From positions 1 to 64,000 of the forward strand of contig JAICWO010000023.1 in the NCBI GenBank assembly GCA_025934775.1: 64,000 bases of DNA. Direction: 5' to 3'. Each line of letters starts with the position of its first letter. Positions within the stretch are counted from its first letter, which is position 1. Below the pieces are notes generated by a model, which saw only the letters and a program-made list of their open reading frames with translations, did not search any database and was not told the DNA's origin. Below, in pieces: positions 15,101-22,155 of this stretch. Made by a program: the position numbers and the translations under genes. This DNA is from Gemmatimonadaceae bacterium. GTDB lineage: Bacteria > Gemmatimonadota > Gemmatimonadetes > Gemmatimonadales > Gemmatimonadaceae.

Positions 15101-15334
15101 CTCCGCCCCGACGATCGGCCGCACGGGCGCCTCGTCCTCCGGCGGCGTCATCGCCTCGGTCGCGAACCGCGCGATGCCGCCCAGGTCCGCGGTATCAGTA
15201 ATTCCTAAATGCGTGTATCCGAGCGCGCGCGCATGGTGCGCGAGCGCCTCCGCCGACACGGCCCCGTCGGAGAACGAGAAGCACGTGTGCGCGCGGAGCT
15301 CGATGTACCCGGCGCTACGCTCCAATCTCCACAT
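12107..15334 (-). CDS. dnaE2: Error-prone DNA polymerase DnaE2 (ImuC)
   Basis: The product has 1075 aa, the normal length for DnaE2. It is the alternative C-family polymerase that makes translesion, mutation-prone DNA with ImuB and ImuA. The N-terminal PHP domain has YIELRAHTCFSFSDGA and the GYTHLGITD motif. The palm holds GRGSAANSAVAFCLGIT and the catalytic PDIDVDFEH (about 417-425). A helix-hairpin-helix region and an OB-fold (VTIAGLVTVRQRPATAGG) follow. Start ATG 15334 overlaps the end of the DUF3224 gene by 20 nt. Its TGA overlaps the intI ATG. The operon order imuA-imuB-dnaE2 is the standard SOS mutagenesis cassette. Confidence 0.96.
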   Translation of the reverse strand: MWRLERSAGYIELRAHTCFSFSDGAVSAEALAHHARALGYTHLGITDTADLGGIARFATEAMTPPEDEAPVRPIVGAELVVDGHPAAFLARTKAGYQQLAALVTLARVGQWQSWDQKAQGKQRGRPKVTWAHVAEHAKAGDLHALTGPASGELASLLRAGKESEAKRCLDRWREVFPANCLSIEVQLHHTGGHESALAAELIALAEREGVPWVATQDPRYVDERGRLVHDMLTALRYDLTIDVAAERGLLHPNGEWRLLSPPAMAARWRGREEGLRESVRIAEECTGFALDWMRPPLPDFRKAKLGHGAVDEDDNHALRRWTEEGMRERWGDAEPHQRAQIEHELELIGRLGFAGFFLVMADAVRFARRERILCQGRGSAANSAVAFCLGITAVDPVEHGLLFERFLSEARVDGKTEPPDIDVDFEHERREEVLNYMYDNYDRSHAAITAVTQCFHAPTAVQDAMRALGYPVATALELSKRVHGTEPAGCVEAVRDLAERRAIDLTDARGRALLMALEGFDGLARLRSTHVGGFVLSAAPLGNFLPVEQTTMGRTIVQFDKDDLDMIGVPKFDFLGLGALSMVRLAFDVIEQHSGERPRMYAIKDGDAKTYDIIQRGETIGMFQIESRAQINSILHTKPDHLYDLVVQVALIRPGPIQASFVNPYTQRRLGKEPVVFPHPDLEEILRRTQGIPIFQEQAMAIAMQLGGYSGAEADALRRTMGNIRKKGKLEAALVKMKEAMLARSAAGEIKPLTEETAAQICQDLVSFANYGFPESHAWSFALIAYVTAWLKANYPTEFFIGLLNAQPMGFYPVSTLVHDAKRFGVEVRPPCLKTGSWGCTYEDGAMRVGWRFVRGVGDKVIERLKAAHGRAPFTSIADVVSRAGLNREDVLAFAQANAFAAWSPDRRHAAWEALRASGDVLPLAPAPVTHHEPVPISREQLVFMDYHAVGMSVEGHPMESVRARLACGGAIDTRELMEMPDGRTVTIAGLVTVRQRPATAGGTIFLLLEDEFGYANIVVPQKLVVANEEVVKRAPFVLVQGRVENDGAAISIVGRKFKELRLGAALTHAAHEFR

Positions 15335-15710
15335 CCAGCAGATACGTCGCCCCCGTATGCCCGGCCGCGAAATGCCCGCCGCCGCGGATCTCGCGCAGGC
15401 CGCCGGTGCCGAGTCCGGGGAGAATCGTCCAGCGCCCCTTGGCGACGCCGTTCTCGAACGTGCCGATGTCCTGCATGACGAAGCTGCCCGCGTGCCCTTG
15501 GACCGTGCCGGTGACGCGCACGAGACCGACGAAGCTGGCCGACTGCTGCGTGCGATACCCCATGAGATACGAGACCGACGCCTCGCCCTCGATCCCGCCC
15601 GCGAGCTCGTGCGTCACGCGCGCGTGCACGAGCTTCGGCAATCCCGCCGCGGCGTCGTACGCTGCCTCCTCCCACTGCCGCACCCTGAACGTCCCCTCGA
15701 TCTGTGACAT
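15315..15710 (-). CDS. DUF3224 family protein inside the mutasome operon
   Basis: The product has 131 aa from ATG at 15710 (MSQIEGTFRVRQWEE). The pattern of DUF3224 is present: MSYLMGYR-like core (VSYLMGYRTQQSASFVGL), a V-T-G-T-V-Q-G strand, FVMQDIGTFENGVAKGRW and a final GHTGATYLLD. The family adopts an allene-oxide-cyclase-like barrel; its biochemical role is not established. It starts 14 nt after imuB stops and overlaps the dnaE2 start, so it is part of the operon. Its presence there is unusual; a role in the mutasome is inference only. Confidence 0.85.
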   Translation of the reverse strand: MSQIEGTFRVRQWEEAAYDAAAGLPKLVHARVTHELAGGIEGEASVSYLMGYRTQQSASFVGLVRVTGTVQGHAGSFVMQDIGTFENGVAKGRWTILPGLGTGGLREIRGGGHFAAGHTGATYLLDVEIGA

Positions 15711-15724
15711 CCCCGAGTCCTCGC

Positions 15725-17056
15725 TCAATCCCACCAGCCGTGTAGAAACCAATCCGTCGTGCGCTGCTCCGCGCCTCGAAAGAGCCACACCATCATCCCG
15801 TCCTCCCGCACGCAGCGGAAATACTCCCGCGCGTACGCGCCGTCCCACTGCCCGCCCGACACGCGGTCGGGCCCCGCGACCTCGATGATCTCGTGCCACT
15901 CGCTGCCGTCGAGATACCGCACCGGCACCTCGTGATCGCGCCGCGGCTCGGTGTCGACGGTGACGATCTTGGGGGAGGGGATGAGCTGGAGAGCGAGAGA
16001 AGCAGGAGAGTGGAGGGTCGAGAGTGGAGCGTGGAGAAAGCGGCGTGCGTGGCGCCTTTTCTCCACGCTCCACGCTCCACTCTCCACTCTCTTCCACACC
16101 GTCCGCTCCTCCACCAGCGGATGCTCCGAATTCTCCGGCTCCACCACGACGTCGCCCTGATCGTCCGTGAGCTGCACGATCGCGCTCTCCACCATCGGCG
16201 CGCTCGCGAAGCCGCGATCGAACAGGTCGCCCTGCGCGCCGTCGTTCCCCGTCACCGACTCCACGCGCAGCGCGATCCCCATCACCGCGTCCGGCAGCGT
16301 GAGCGTGTCGAGCGCCTCGCGCACGAGCCGCATCCACCGCTTCTGCTCCGCACTCGGCCGCGACGAGCGAATCACGTGCGTGCGCTGCGTGCGGTTGCCG
16401 AGCGAGAACACGAGCCCCATCTCGCGCGCCCGCTCGCCGCGCGCCGCCAACGCCGTGCACACCGTGCCCGCGAGCGAGTTGATGACGAAGAGCAGGCGCT
16501 CGGGATCCTTGAGTCCGTACTCCACCCACTCGAGCGAGGCGCTGGGCAGCGCGCGCGGCGGCACGCGAAAGAGCCAGCGCTCGTCGTCGGCTCGCGCACG
16601 CTGCCAGAACCGAACACCTTCCACGCCGAGGCGCACTTCGATCGACTCGGCGTCGAGCGAACCGAGCGCACCGCAGGTTTCGATGCCGAGCCCGTGAAGC
16701 AGCGCGGCGAGTCGTTCCGACGGCGAGAGAACTTGTAGTGGACGCGGCGCGATGAACGCGCGGTCCTGACCCGGCTTCACGATCACGAGCGGGGTCTCGC
16801 CGTACACCGCCGCGACTTCCGCGGCGACGGGCGTCATCGCCGCGCCGGCGTGCGCGTCGTCGTAGCCGTAGTCGCTCGCCACGCGCAGCATGGCGTGGGC
16901 GAGCTCGGGGCCGTGGAGCCCGCGCGCATCGCCCCAGACGAGCGACCGCTCGCCGACCGCCACGCGCGGCGACACACCGAGCAGACTGGCGACGAGATCA
17001 GCGGGGAAGTCCGCGCCGGTCGGCCAGCTCGGACTCCAGAGACAGACGTAGCTCAT
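15725..17056 (-). CDS. imuB: ImuB, inactive Y-family polymerase-like mutasome hub
   Basis: The product has 443 aa. ImuB bridges DnaE2, the beta clamp and ImuA and lacks polymerase activity. The N-terminus MSYVCLWSPSWPTGADFP matches ImuB rather than active Y-family polymerases, and no DD catalytic pair is seen. Middle segments HGLGIETCGALGSLDAE (HhH-like) and RARADDERWLFRVPPRALP are typical. Residues about 321-351 are encoded by a heptameric repeat cluster (16004-16095) and read RVESGAWSVEKRRHARRFLH and then APLSTLHSPAS, an in-frame insertion in the linker before the C-terminal IVTVDTEPRRDHEVPVRYLD region. Start ATG 17056 overlaps imuA by 59 nt. Confidence 0.9.
   Translation of the reverse strand: MSYVCLWSPSWPTGADFPADLVASLLGVSPRVAVGERSLVWGDARGLHGPELAHAMLRVASDYGYDDAHAGAAMTPVAAEVAAVYGETPLVIVKPGQDRAFIAPRPLQVLSPSERLAALLHGLGIETCGALGSLDAESIEVRLGVEGVRFWQRARADDERWLFRVPPRALPSASLEWVEYGLKDPERLLFVINSLAGTVCTALAARGERAREMGLVFSLGNRTQRTHVIRSSRPSAEQKRWMRLVREALDTLTLPDAVMGIALRVESVTGNDGAQGDLFDRGFASAPMVESAIVQLTDDQGDVVVEPENSEHPLVEERTVWKRVESGAWSVEKRRHARRFLHAPLSTLHSPASLALQLIPSPKIVTVDTEPRRDHEVPVRYLDGSEWHEIIEVAGPDRVSGGQWDGAYAREYFRCVREDGMMVWLFRGAEQRTTDWFLHGWWD
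16004..16095. repeat. Heptamer repeat cluster inside imuB
   Basis: GGAGAGT/GGAGCGT-type heptamers on the left (16004-16040) are inverted on the right (16057-16095). GAGCGTGGAGAAA (16027-16039) pairs with TTTCTCCACGCTC (16058-16070). The same heptamers form clusters at 22912-23050 and 24717-24885. Here the unit sits in frame within a coding gene. Confidence 0.85.
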
Positions 17057-17690
17057 GATGCATCACCGGAAGTGTGAACTCTGTGTGCGCGCTCCAGCCC
17101 ACGGTTCTGGCGTCGATGCGCACGGTCGCGTCCTGCGCCTCGGCGGGATCGCCGAACGGCGTGCGGCGCCAGCGATAGCGCAGCAGGCGCGACGTGAGCC
17201 GCAGGCTGGCCATGGAGGCCGCGGTGCCGACGGAGACGAGCGCCGTGCCGCCCTCGCGCGCCGCGCGCCCCAGGCGCACGGTCTCGGTGCCCTGTGGTTC
17301 ACAACCTGCTAATATCAGAAGTGAAAATCCGCCCGAGCGCAGCAGCTCCTCCGCCGCGCGCAGCGCGTGGAGCCGCGACTTGGGGCGCACCAGGTACGGT
17401 CCGTCCGCCCAGAACGCGCCGGCGATCGTGTTGTCGCCGTCGATCCACGCCGCGCGCTCGCTGTGCGCGACCACGGTGTGGCAGGCGGCGCGGAGAATCG
17501 CCGTCGATCCGCCGCGCGGCGCCCAGACCGAGAGCCGCCCGCGCGGCAGCCCGCCGTGCGGAAGCACCTGGTCGAGCGGCGCGATGCCCGTGGACACGTG
17601 CTCCGTGGTCTCCCGCTCGACGAGCGGCGTCGCGTCGGGAAAGCGTTGCTCGATCAGCGCGCGAAGGGCGGCAAGAGAGGTCGAAGGCAT
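16998..17690 (-). CDS. imuA: ImuA, RecA-like mutasome protein
   Basis: The product has 230 aa. It is a RecA-fold relative of SulA/RecA that works with ImuB and DnaE2 in damage-induced mutagenesis. The fold is visible from the GIAPLDQVLPHGGLPRGRLS lead-in to the P-loop, although the Walker A itself (APRGGSTA) lacks the GKT lysine, common in ImuA. Walker-B-like FSLLILAGCEP follows, then MASLRLTSRLLRYRWRRTPFG. It is the first gene of the operon, with ATG at 17690 and a 3' overlap with imuB. No canonical CTGT-N8-ACAG or GAAC-N4-GTTC LexA box is seen upstream. Confidence 0.88.
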   Translation of the reverse strand: MPSTSLAALRALIEQRFPDATPLVERETTEHVSTGIAPLDQVLPHGGLPRGRLSVWAPRGGSTAILRAACHTVVAHSERAAWIDGDNTIAGAFWADGPYLVRPKSRLHALRAAEELLRSGGFSLLILAGCEPQGTETVRLGRAAREGGTALVSVGTAASMASLRLTSRLLRYRWRRTPFGDPAEAQDATVRIDARTVGWSAHTEFTLPVMHHELRLSLESELADRRGLPR

Positions 17691-17843
17691 TCCGGACTTG
17701 GTGAATGGGCGGAGAAGCTAATACCGAAGATAAACCGAAAGCAAGAAGTAATCCACATTTCGGACCTCTTGAGGAGGTATTTAGAAGAAATGTGATGTTG
17801 GAGAAAACGCTTCCTTCAACGTGGCCGTGAAGAGACTGATGCC
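17691..17843. promoter_or_regulatory. Divergent promoter region of the imuA operon
   Basis: This 153-bp gap separates imuA (minus) from a membrane protein gene (plus). On the minus strand a TTGCTT and a TATTAG lie about 15 nt apart within a direct repeat TTCGGTTTATCTTCGGT. A palindrome ACCTC-TTGAG-GAGGT lies further upstream. Neither matches a LexA operator known to me, but LexA sites in this phylum may differ. Confidence 0.35.
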
Positions 17844-18440
17844 TTGAATCCGATGAACCATTCCGGTTCACCAAACCTCGACAAAGTCGAGTACCGGAAA
17901 GTCCGCGCTGAAGTCGCAAATATCGGTTGCGCTGTTACTATCGAGGGCGAAGAAGGAACGGCCAGTTCGTCTCACAACTTCGGATTCACGATGGTTTCAC
18001 GCGCTCTTCGTGTCCTTTGCTGGATTGCTCTAGCCGTGTTCTTCGGCGCGCTACTCATGGCGTTCACGATTACCGCGAGCGCTTCCATCGCAGACTCAAC
18101 CAAATCGTTCGACCTGGGACTCTTTGCTGGCGGCTTCCTGTTGTCGTTGATGACTTCGATGTTCGTTGGTGTCATGCTCGCGCCGGGGTATGTGATTCTT
18201 TGCCTGTTCTGGGCGGCGCTGGGTCGTCGGCTGGGTCGCGTTGAACGTTCAAGCGCGTGGTTCACCGCGAGCATGCTACTGCTTGCACTTCCCGCCGCAG
18301 TCATCGTCGGGCTCCGCAATCGTGGAGCCGCGCCCGTCGGATCAATGCTATTGACTCTTGCAGCGACTTGGCTCGGTCTGATCCTGCCGCGCTTCTTGGT
18401 GCCATCGCTTAAACTTGGAGTGTTCGCGTCCGTTGATTGA
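17844..18440 (+). CDS. Hypothetical multi-pass membrane protein
   Basis: The product has 198 aa and is probably integral in the inner membrane with four or five helices at about residues 54-77, 92-125, 138-155 and 165-190. No family is recognised. The first 49 residues are hydrophilic and could be spurious: an in-frame ATG at 17991 (MVSRALRVLCWIA) starts right before the first helix. The gene is less GC-rich than its neighbours, which might reflect transfer. It runs divergently from the imuA operon and ends 12 bp from the convergent radical SAM gene. Confidence 0.55.
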   Translation: MNPMNHSGSPNLDKVEYRKVRAEVANIGCAVTIEGEEGTASSSHNFGFTMVSRALRVLCWIALAVFFGALLMAFTITASASIADSTKSFDLGLFAGGFLLSLMTSMFVGVMLAPGYVILCLFWAALGRRLGRVERSSAWFTASMLLLALPAAVIVGLRNRGAAPVGSMLLTLAATWLGLILPRFLVPSLKLGVFASVD

Positions 18441-18452
18441 GCTCCGGCAAGC

Positions 18453-19565
18453 TCACAGTGGCAGCGTCAACTGGTCCGAGACGGCCGCGGCCGCGAATCG
18501 ATCCTCGATCGCCTCGGCCTCGTACCGTTTCTCGTTGCGCCCCCAGCGCCCGAACAGAACGCCGTGTTTGGCGCAGAGCGCGCCGACGAGCTCTCGCAGC
18601 CGGTCGGTGTACGCGTCGCTCACCTTGTGATCGAACGCGTACGTCGCCCGATAGCGCTTGGCGAGGTGCGGAAACTCGCGCTCGATGAACGGGAGATAGC
18701 GCGCCCGCGCCGACGAACGCAGCCTGAGCGGGCAGGTGTTGAGATACGACGCACCGCGCTCGCCGACGGCGACGACCAGCCGCTCGAGCGCCGCGGGATC
18801 ATCGGTGATCGCCGGGAGCACCGGCATCACGTTGATGCCAGTTTCTATATCGGCCTCGCGCAGCCGGCCGAGCGCGCGCAGCCGCGCCTCGGGCGTCGGC
18901 GCGCGGGGCTCGAGGCGCCGCGCCAGCTCGCGATCGGTCGTGATCAGCGAGAGGTGGATCGAGAGCGACGAATGGCGGTTGATCCGCTGCAGCACGTCGA
19001 TGTCGCGCGTGATCAGTGGACTCTTCGTGATGATGCTGATCGAGAGCCCCGTATGCTCGGCCAACACCTCGAGTACGGCGCGCGTGATGCGGAACCGCCG
19101 CTCCGCCGGCTGGAACGGATCGGTCGCCGTGCCGATCACGATCGTTTCACCCTCGAGCAGCTTGAGGTGCTTGTCCGAGCCGTGTCGCAGTACTTTGCGG
19201 AGCGCGTCGGCGGCGTTCTGTTTCACGAAAATGCGGCGCTCGAACGCGAGCCACGGCGGCAGCGTGTCGCGCGCGTTCTGCATTTCCTCATGATCCGGAT
19301 TCGCCGTAGCTTTCCGGTCGAGTGCCCAGCGGTGCGCGTAGCGTGCGTAGCAGTACGCGCACCCGAACGCGCAGCCGACGTACGGGTTGATCGACCAGAA
19401 GCCCATGCCCGTCGTTTCCGGTCCGTTGAGCACCGTGCGCGCGATGGTCCCGAAGTAGCGGATGTCCTTCTGCTCGCCGACGACCGGCAGCGGACGGCCG
19501 AGTACCGAGGAATCCCAGAGGGCGCCTTGCTCCACCTTTACAGCCTTTACAGCCTTTACTGCCAT
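18453..19565 (-). CDS. Radical SAM protein of the SPL (COG1533) family
   Basis: The product has about 370 aa from ATG at 19565 (GAGG Shine-Dalgarno 4 nt upstream). A GTG at 19586 would overlap the divergent gene. The radical SAM cluster motif is CAFGCAYCYARY, with GxxPYVGC before it and IGTATDPFQPAERRFRITR, SIITKSPLITRD and SLSIHLSLITT strands after it. This is the Rv2578c/PA0069 type, related to spore photoproduct lyase, of unproven substrate. The N-terminus is encoded by a 9-nt tandem repeat giving AVKAVKAVKV (about 19536-19562). DNA repair is possible but not shown. Confidence 0.85.
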   Translation of the reverse strand: MAVKAVKAVKVEQGALWDSSVLGRPLPVVGEQKDIRYFGTIARTVLNGPETTGMGFWSINPYVGCAFGCAYCYARYAHRWALDRKATANPDHEEMQNARDTLPPWLAFERRIFVKQNAADALRKVLRHGSDKHLKLLEGETIVIGTATDPFQPAERRFRITRAVLEVLAEHTGLSISIITKSPLITRDIDVLQRINRHSSLSIHLSLITTDRELARRLEPRAPTPEARLRALGRLREADIETGINVMPVLPAITDDPAALERLVVAVGERGASYLNTCPLRLRSSARARYLPFIEREFPHLAKRYRATYAFDHKVSDAYTDRLRELVGALCAKHGVLFGRWGRNEKRYEAEAIEDRFAAAAVSDQLTLPL

Positions 19566-19579
19566 CGGCCTCACGACTC

Positions 19580-21118
19580 GTGACAAGCGGGGATCTGACT
19601 TTACCGAACAAAGACCGAAGAAGCAAGACGCTCGCCGTGGTCATCCTCGCGATCCTGGCGTTCGTCGAGGCTTTGCTGGTTACTCAGCCCCCCGGACCGG
19701 GGCTCGACCCGGACTCGGCGTCGTACATGGGGGCCGCCGAATCATTTGCGCACGGCCAAGGCTTGCGCATTCCGACCGCCGACTGGTTCGCGCCCGAGCC
19801 GGCCGCGGCACTCGCCCATTTCCCGCCCGGACTGCCGATCGCGCTCTCGATTGGAGTCGCGGCGGGAATCTCCGCGCCGCAGACGGCGCGCGTCGTCAAC
19901 GCGATTGCGTTCGCGATCACCGTCGCCATTCTGGCGTATCTCGTCGGCTGCAGCACGGGCACGCTCGGCGGCATGGCAATCGGCATCGCGCTGCTGGTCG
20001 CGCGCCCGATCGTGCTCGTCCACCTCTCCGTGCTGAGCGAACCGCTCTTTCTCGCGCTGCTCGCGGCAACGCTGCTCGCGATGGTCAAGCGCGCGCATCC
20101 GCTCGTCGCCGGGTCGTACGCGGCGCTCGCCGCGCTGGTGCGATACGCCGGCGTCTCGGTCAGCGGCGCCGTGGTGCTCTGGGAGTTGATTCAACCACGC
20201 GAATGGAAGGAGCGGCTCGAGCGCGCGGTGCTCGCCGGCATTCCGACGCTCGTACTCTTCGGCACGTGGCTGCTTCGCACGCACCACGACCGCGGCGCGA
20301 CAATTCGCGACGTCGGGATCTACGGTGGCTTTGGCGCCACGCTCGCGCAGGGCGCACGCACGATCGCTGCCTGGCTGATCCCGACCTCCGACACGCCGGG
20401 CACGTGGTGGATGGTCGGCGGCGCGGTCGCGGCGCTCGCGGTCGTCGCGTTGATCGTCGGCGGGGTACGCATGGCGCGGCGACACGTCGAGCCGCGCGCG
20501 GCATCGGCGCCGAGAATTCTCGCCGCCGCGACCATGCTTCTCGTCTGCTACGTGGCGCTGATCGTGGTTTCGCGGCTCTTCGCCGATCCGGGCATTCCGT
20601 TCGACGAACGGATCCTCGCGCCGCTCGTGCTGCTCGTGAGCGCGATGACGGCCGTGGCGATTGGCGCGTCGTGGCGATCGCTCGGCTTGCTGCTGCGTGC
20701 GGCGCTGCTCGTGTGCTTCGCGGGGTGGATCGTCGGATCAGTGCTCGCGGATTGGGACGACGTGTCGTGGGCGACGAGCAACGGCTCCGACTTCGCGGGC
20801 GAGGATTGGCGCACGTCGCCGACGATCGCGTGGGTGCGGACGAACGCGGCGAGCACGCCGCTCTACTCCAACTGGCCGGCGGCGCTCTACTTCCACGTGC
20901 ATCGTGCGGCGTGGCTGCTTCCGGACGAGAGCGACGCGAAGACCGTGCGCGCGTTCGCCGACACGCTCGCGCGGAGGGGCGGGGTGGTGGTCGCGTTCGA
21001 CGCGCCGAGCCCGGATGTGGCGCCGCTCGACTCGATCGTGCGGCGCGCCGGGCTGCGCGTCGTCGCCAGGTTGAGCGACGGGACGATCTATGCCCCGCCG
21101 CCGCTCACAACCCGCTGA
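19580..21118 (+). CDS. GT-C-like polytopic membrane protein
   Basis: The product has 512 aa with about ten hydrophobic segments. The first extracytoplasmic loop has PGLDPDSASYMGAAESFAHG and FPPGLPIALS, the D-x-x-x-Y and P-P-G-L pattern of lipid-linked sugar transferases of the PMT/ArnT superfamily. The large C-terminal domain is soluble. It probably transfers a sugar or modifies an envelope component. It starts with GTG at 19580, only 14 bp from the divergent radical SAM start, so 5' regions must overlap. A start further in (about 19640) cannot be excluded. Confidence 0.6.
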   Translation: MTSGDLTLPNKDRRSKTLAVVILAILAFVEALLVTQPPGPGLDPDSASYMGAAESFAHGQGLRIPTADWFAPEPAAALAHFPPGLPIALSIGVAAGISAPQTARVVNAIAFAITVAILAYLVGCSTGTLGGMAIGIALLVARPIVLVHLSVLSEPLFLALLAATLLAMVKRAHPLVAGSYAALAALVRYAGVSVSGAVVLWELIQPREWKERLERAVLAGIPTLVLFGTWLLRTHHDRGATIRDVGIYGGFGATLAQGARTIAAWLIPTSDTPGTWWMVGGAVAALAVVALIVGGVRMARRHVEPRAASAPRILAAATMLLVCYVALIVVSRLFADPGIPFDERILAPLVLLVSAMTAVAIGASWRSLGLLLRAALLVCFAGWIVGSVLADWDDVSWATSNGSDFAGEDWRTSPTIAWVRTNAASTPLYSNWPAALYFHVHRAAWLLPDESDAKTVRAFADTLARRGGVVVAFDAPSPDVAPLDSIVRRAGLRVVARLSDGTIYAPPPLTTR

Positions 21119-21731
21119 TGCGGAAGCCGAGGTTCAGACCGTTCGCGCCTGGGGCGGCGAAGAAGTTGGCGTAGTGCGAGTCGCGTGCTATTCGAAAACT
21201 CTGAAGCGTGATGATGCTCCCGAAGAGCAAGGTCGACTGGGTCTTGGTCATGCCGTGCACGCGCGCCATGAACTGGATGTCGCTCACCGAGCCCGTGCGG
21301 CCGATGGTGAGATAGAACAGCGTCGTGCCGATGCCGCCGGCGAGCAACCCGCGCTCGAAGGCACCCCCGCGGGTGTGTGGAATGTCGAGGATGCCTTCGT
21401 CGATGAGCGTCTGGATCGTCAAGCCGGCGGCGGAGAACAGAAACTGCCGGTGCGGCGAGATGCTTGCGTCGAGTCCGGAATAGATGGTCGGGCGGAAGGT
21501 GTCGAACCCGAAGCTGGGATGTCCGCCCACGGCGTACGCGGTGGCGACGTGCGCCATCTCGTGGAGCATGATGCTCGTGGCGAAGCCGAGGCTGAGGTGC
21601 TCCCAATAGGCGGACGAGCGGGCAGATGGAACGACCGGCGCGACGGAGTCGGCTTGCGCGGCCGCCCGCGAGAGCGGAAGGGCGGCAAGCAGAACGACGG
21701 CGGACAACGTTGCGCGGCGGCGACGAATCAC
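21105..21731 (-). CDS. Predicted secreted or membrane HEXXH protein
   Basis: The product has about 208 aa from a GTG at 21731; the longer frame to 21863 overlaps the divergent pterin dehydratase gene. The N-terminus (RRRRATLSAVVLLAALPLSRAAAQ) is a signal peptide with an AxA-type site. A central MLHEMAHVATAYAVGGHPSFG carries the HEXXH zinc motif, followed by hydrophobic stretches (FLFSAAGLTIQTLI and GIGTTLFYLTIG). This is an M50-like or minor metallopeptidase pattern, but the second metal ligand is not certain. It is convergent with the GT-C-like gene (14-bp overlap). Confidence 0.55.
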   Translation of the reverse strand: MIRRRRATLSAVVLLAALPLSRAAAQADSVAPVVPSARSSAYWEHLSLGFATSIMLHEMAHVATAYAVGGHPSFGFDTFRPTIYSGLDASISPHRQFLFSAAGLTIQTLIDEGILDIPHTRGGAFERGLLAGGIGTTLFYLTIGRTGSVSDIQFMARVHGMTKTQSTLLFGSIITLQSFRIARDSHYANFFAAPGANGLNLGFRISGL

Positions 21732-21799
21732 GTTCGCTCGATGGACGGAGGCGCGGTAAAATCTCGGTAGTGGCGCGGCAACCCGTAACCCCAACTTCC

Positions 21800-22084
21800 A
21801 TGCGACAGAAGCTTTCCGACGTAGAGATCCAGCGCGCGCTGGCGGACTTGCCGGGCTGGTCACGCCGCGGCGACAGCGTGACGAAGACGTTCACGTTCGA
21901 CCATTTCGCGGACGGCATCAGTTTCGTCGATCGCGTGGCGGCGGCGGCGGACGGGATGAATCACCATCCGGACATCGACATTCGCTACACGAAGATCACG
22001 ACCACGCTCTCGACGCACGATGCGGGCGGGATCACGCAGAGCGATCTCGATCTGGCGAAGAAGATCGAAGCGGCCGCGAAATAG
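21800..22084 (+). CDS. phhB: Pterin-4a-carbinolamine dehydratase
   Basis: The product has 94 aa, standard for the family. It dehydrates 4a-hydroxytetrahydropterin after aromatic amino acid hydroxylation. The family signature is clear: LSDVEIQRALADLPGWSRRGD, KTFTFDHFADGISFVDRVA and the active-site MNHHPDIDIRYTKITTTLSTHDAGGIT. ATG 21800 gives the normal start. The gene stands alone, with a strong bidirectional hairpin downstream. Confidence 0.93.
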   Translation: MRQKLSDVEIQRALADLPGWSRRGDSVTKTFTFDHFADGISFVDRVAAAADGMNHHPDIDIRYTKITTTLSTHDAGGITQSDLDLAKKIEAAAK

Positions 22085-22093
22085 GGCGCGAAA

Positions 22094-22128
22094 ATGGGGA
22101 CCGCCGGAATTTCGTCCGGCGTCCCCAT
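22094..22128. terminator. Bidirectional hairpin terminator
   Basis: ATGGGGAC-C-GCCGGA and TCCGGC-GTCCCCAT form a long GC-rich stem around the loop ATTTCG between two convergent genes. There is one bulged base and only a short A-run (GAAAA) on the plus-strand left side. Confidence 0.8.
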
Positions 22129-22155
22129 TCGTTGCACAGAAGAGATCGGCCTCGA

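Noticed and set aside
17691-17843. LexA box upstream of imuA
   Set aside because: No match to the common Gram-negative or Gram-positive operator types was found. LexA control is therefore an inference from gene content, not from a visible site.
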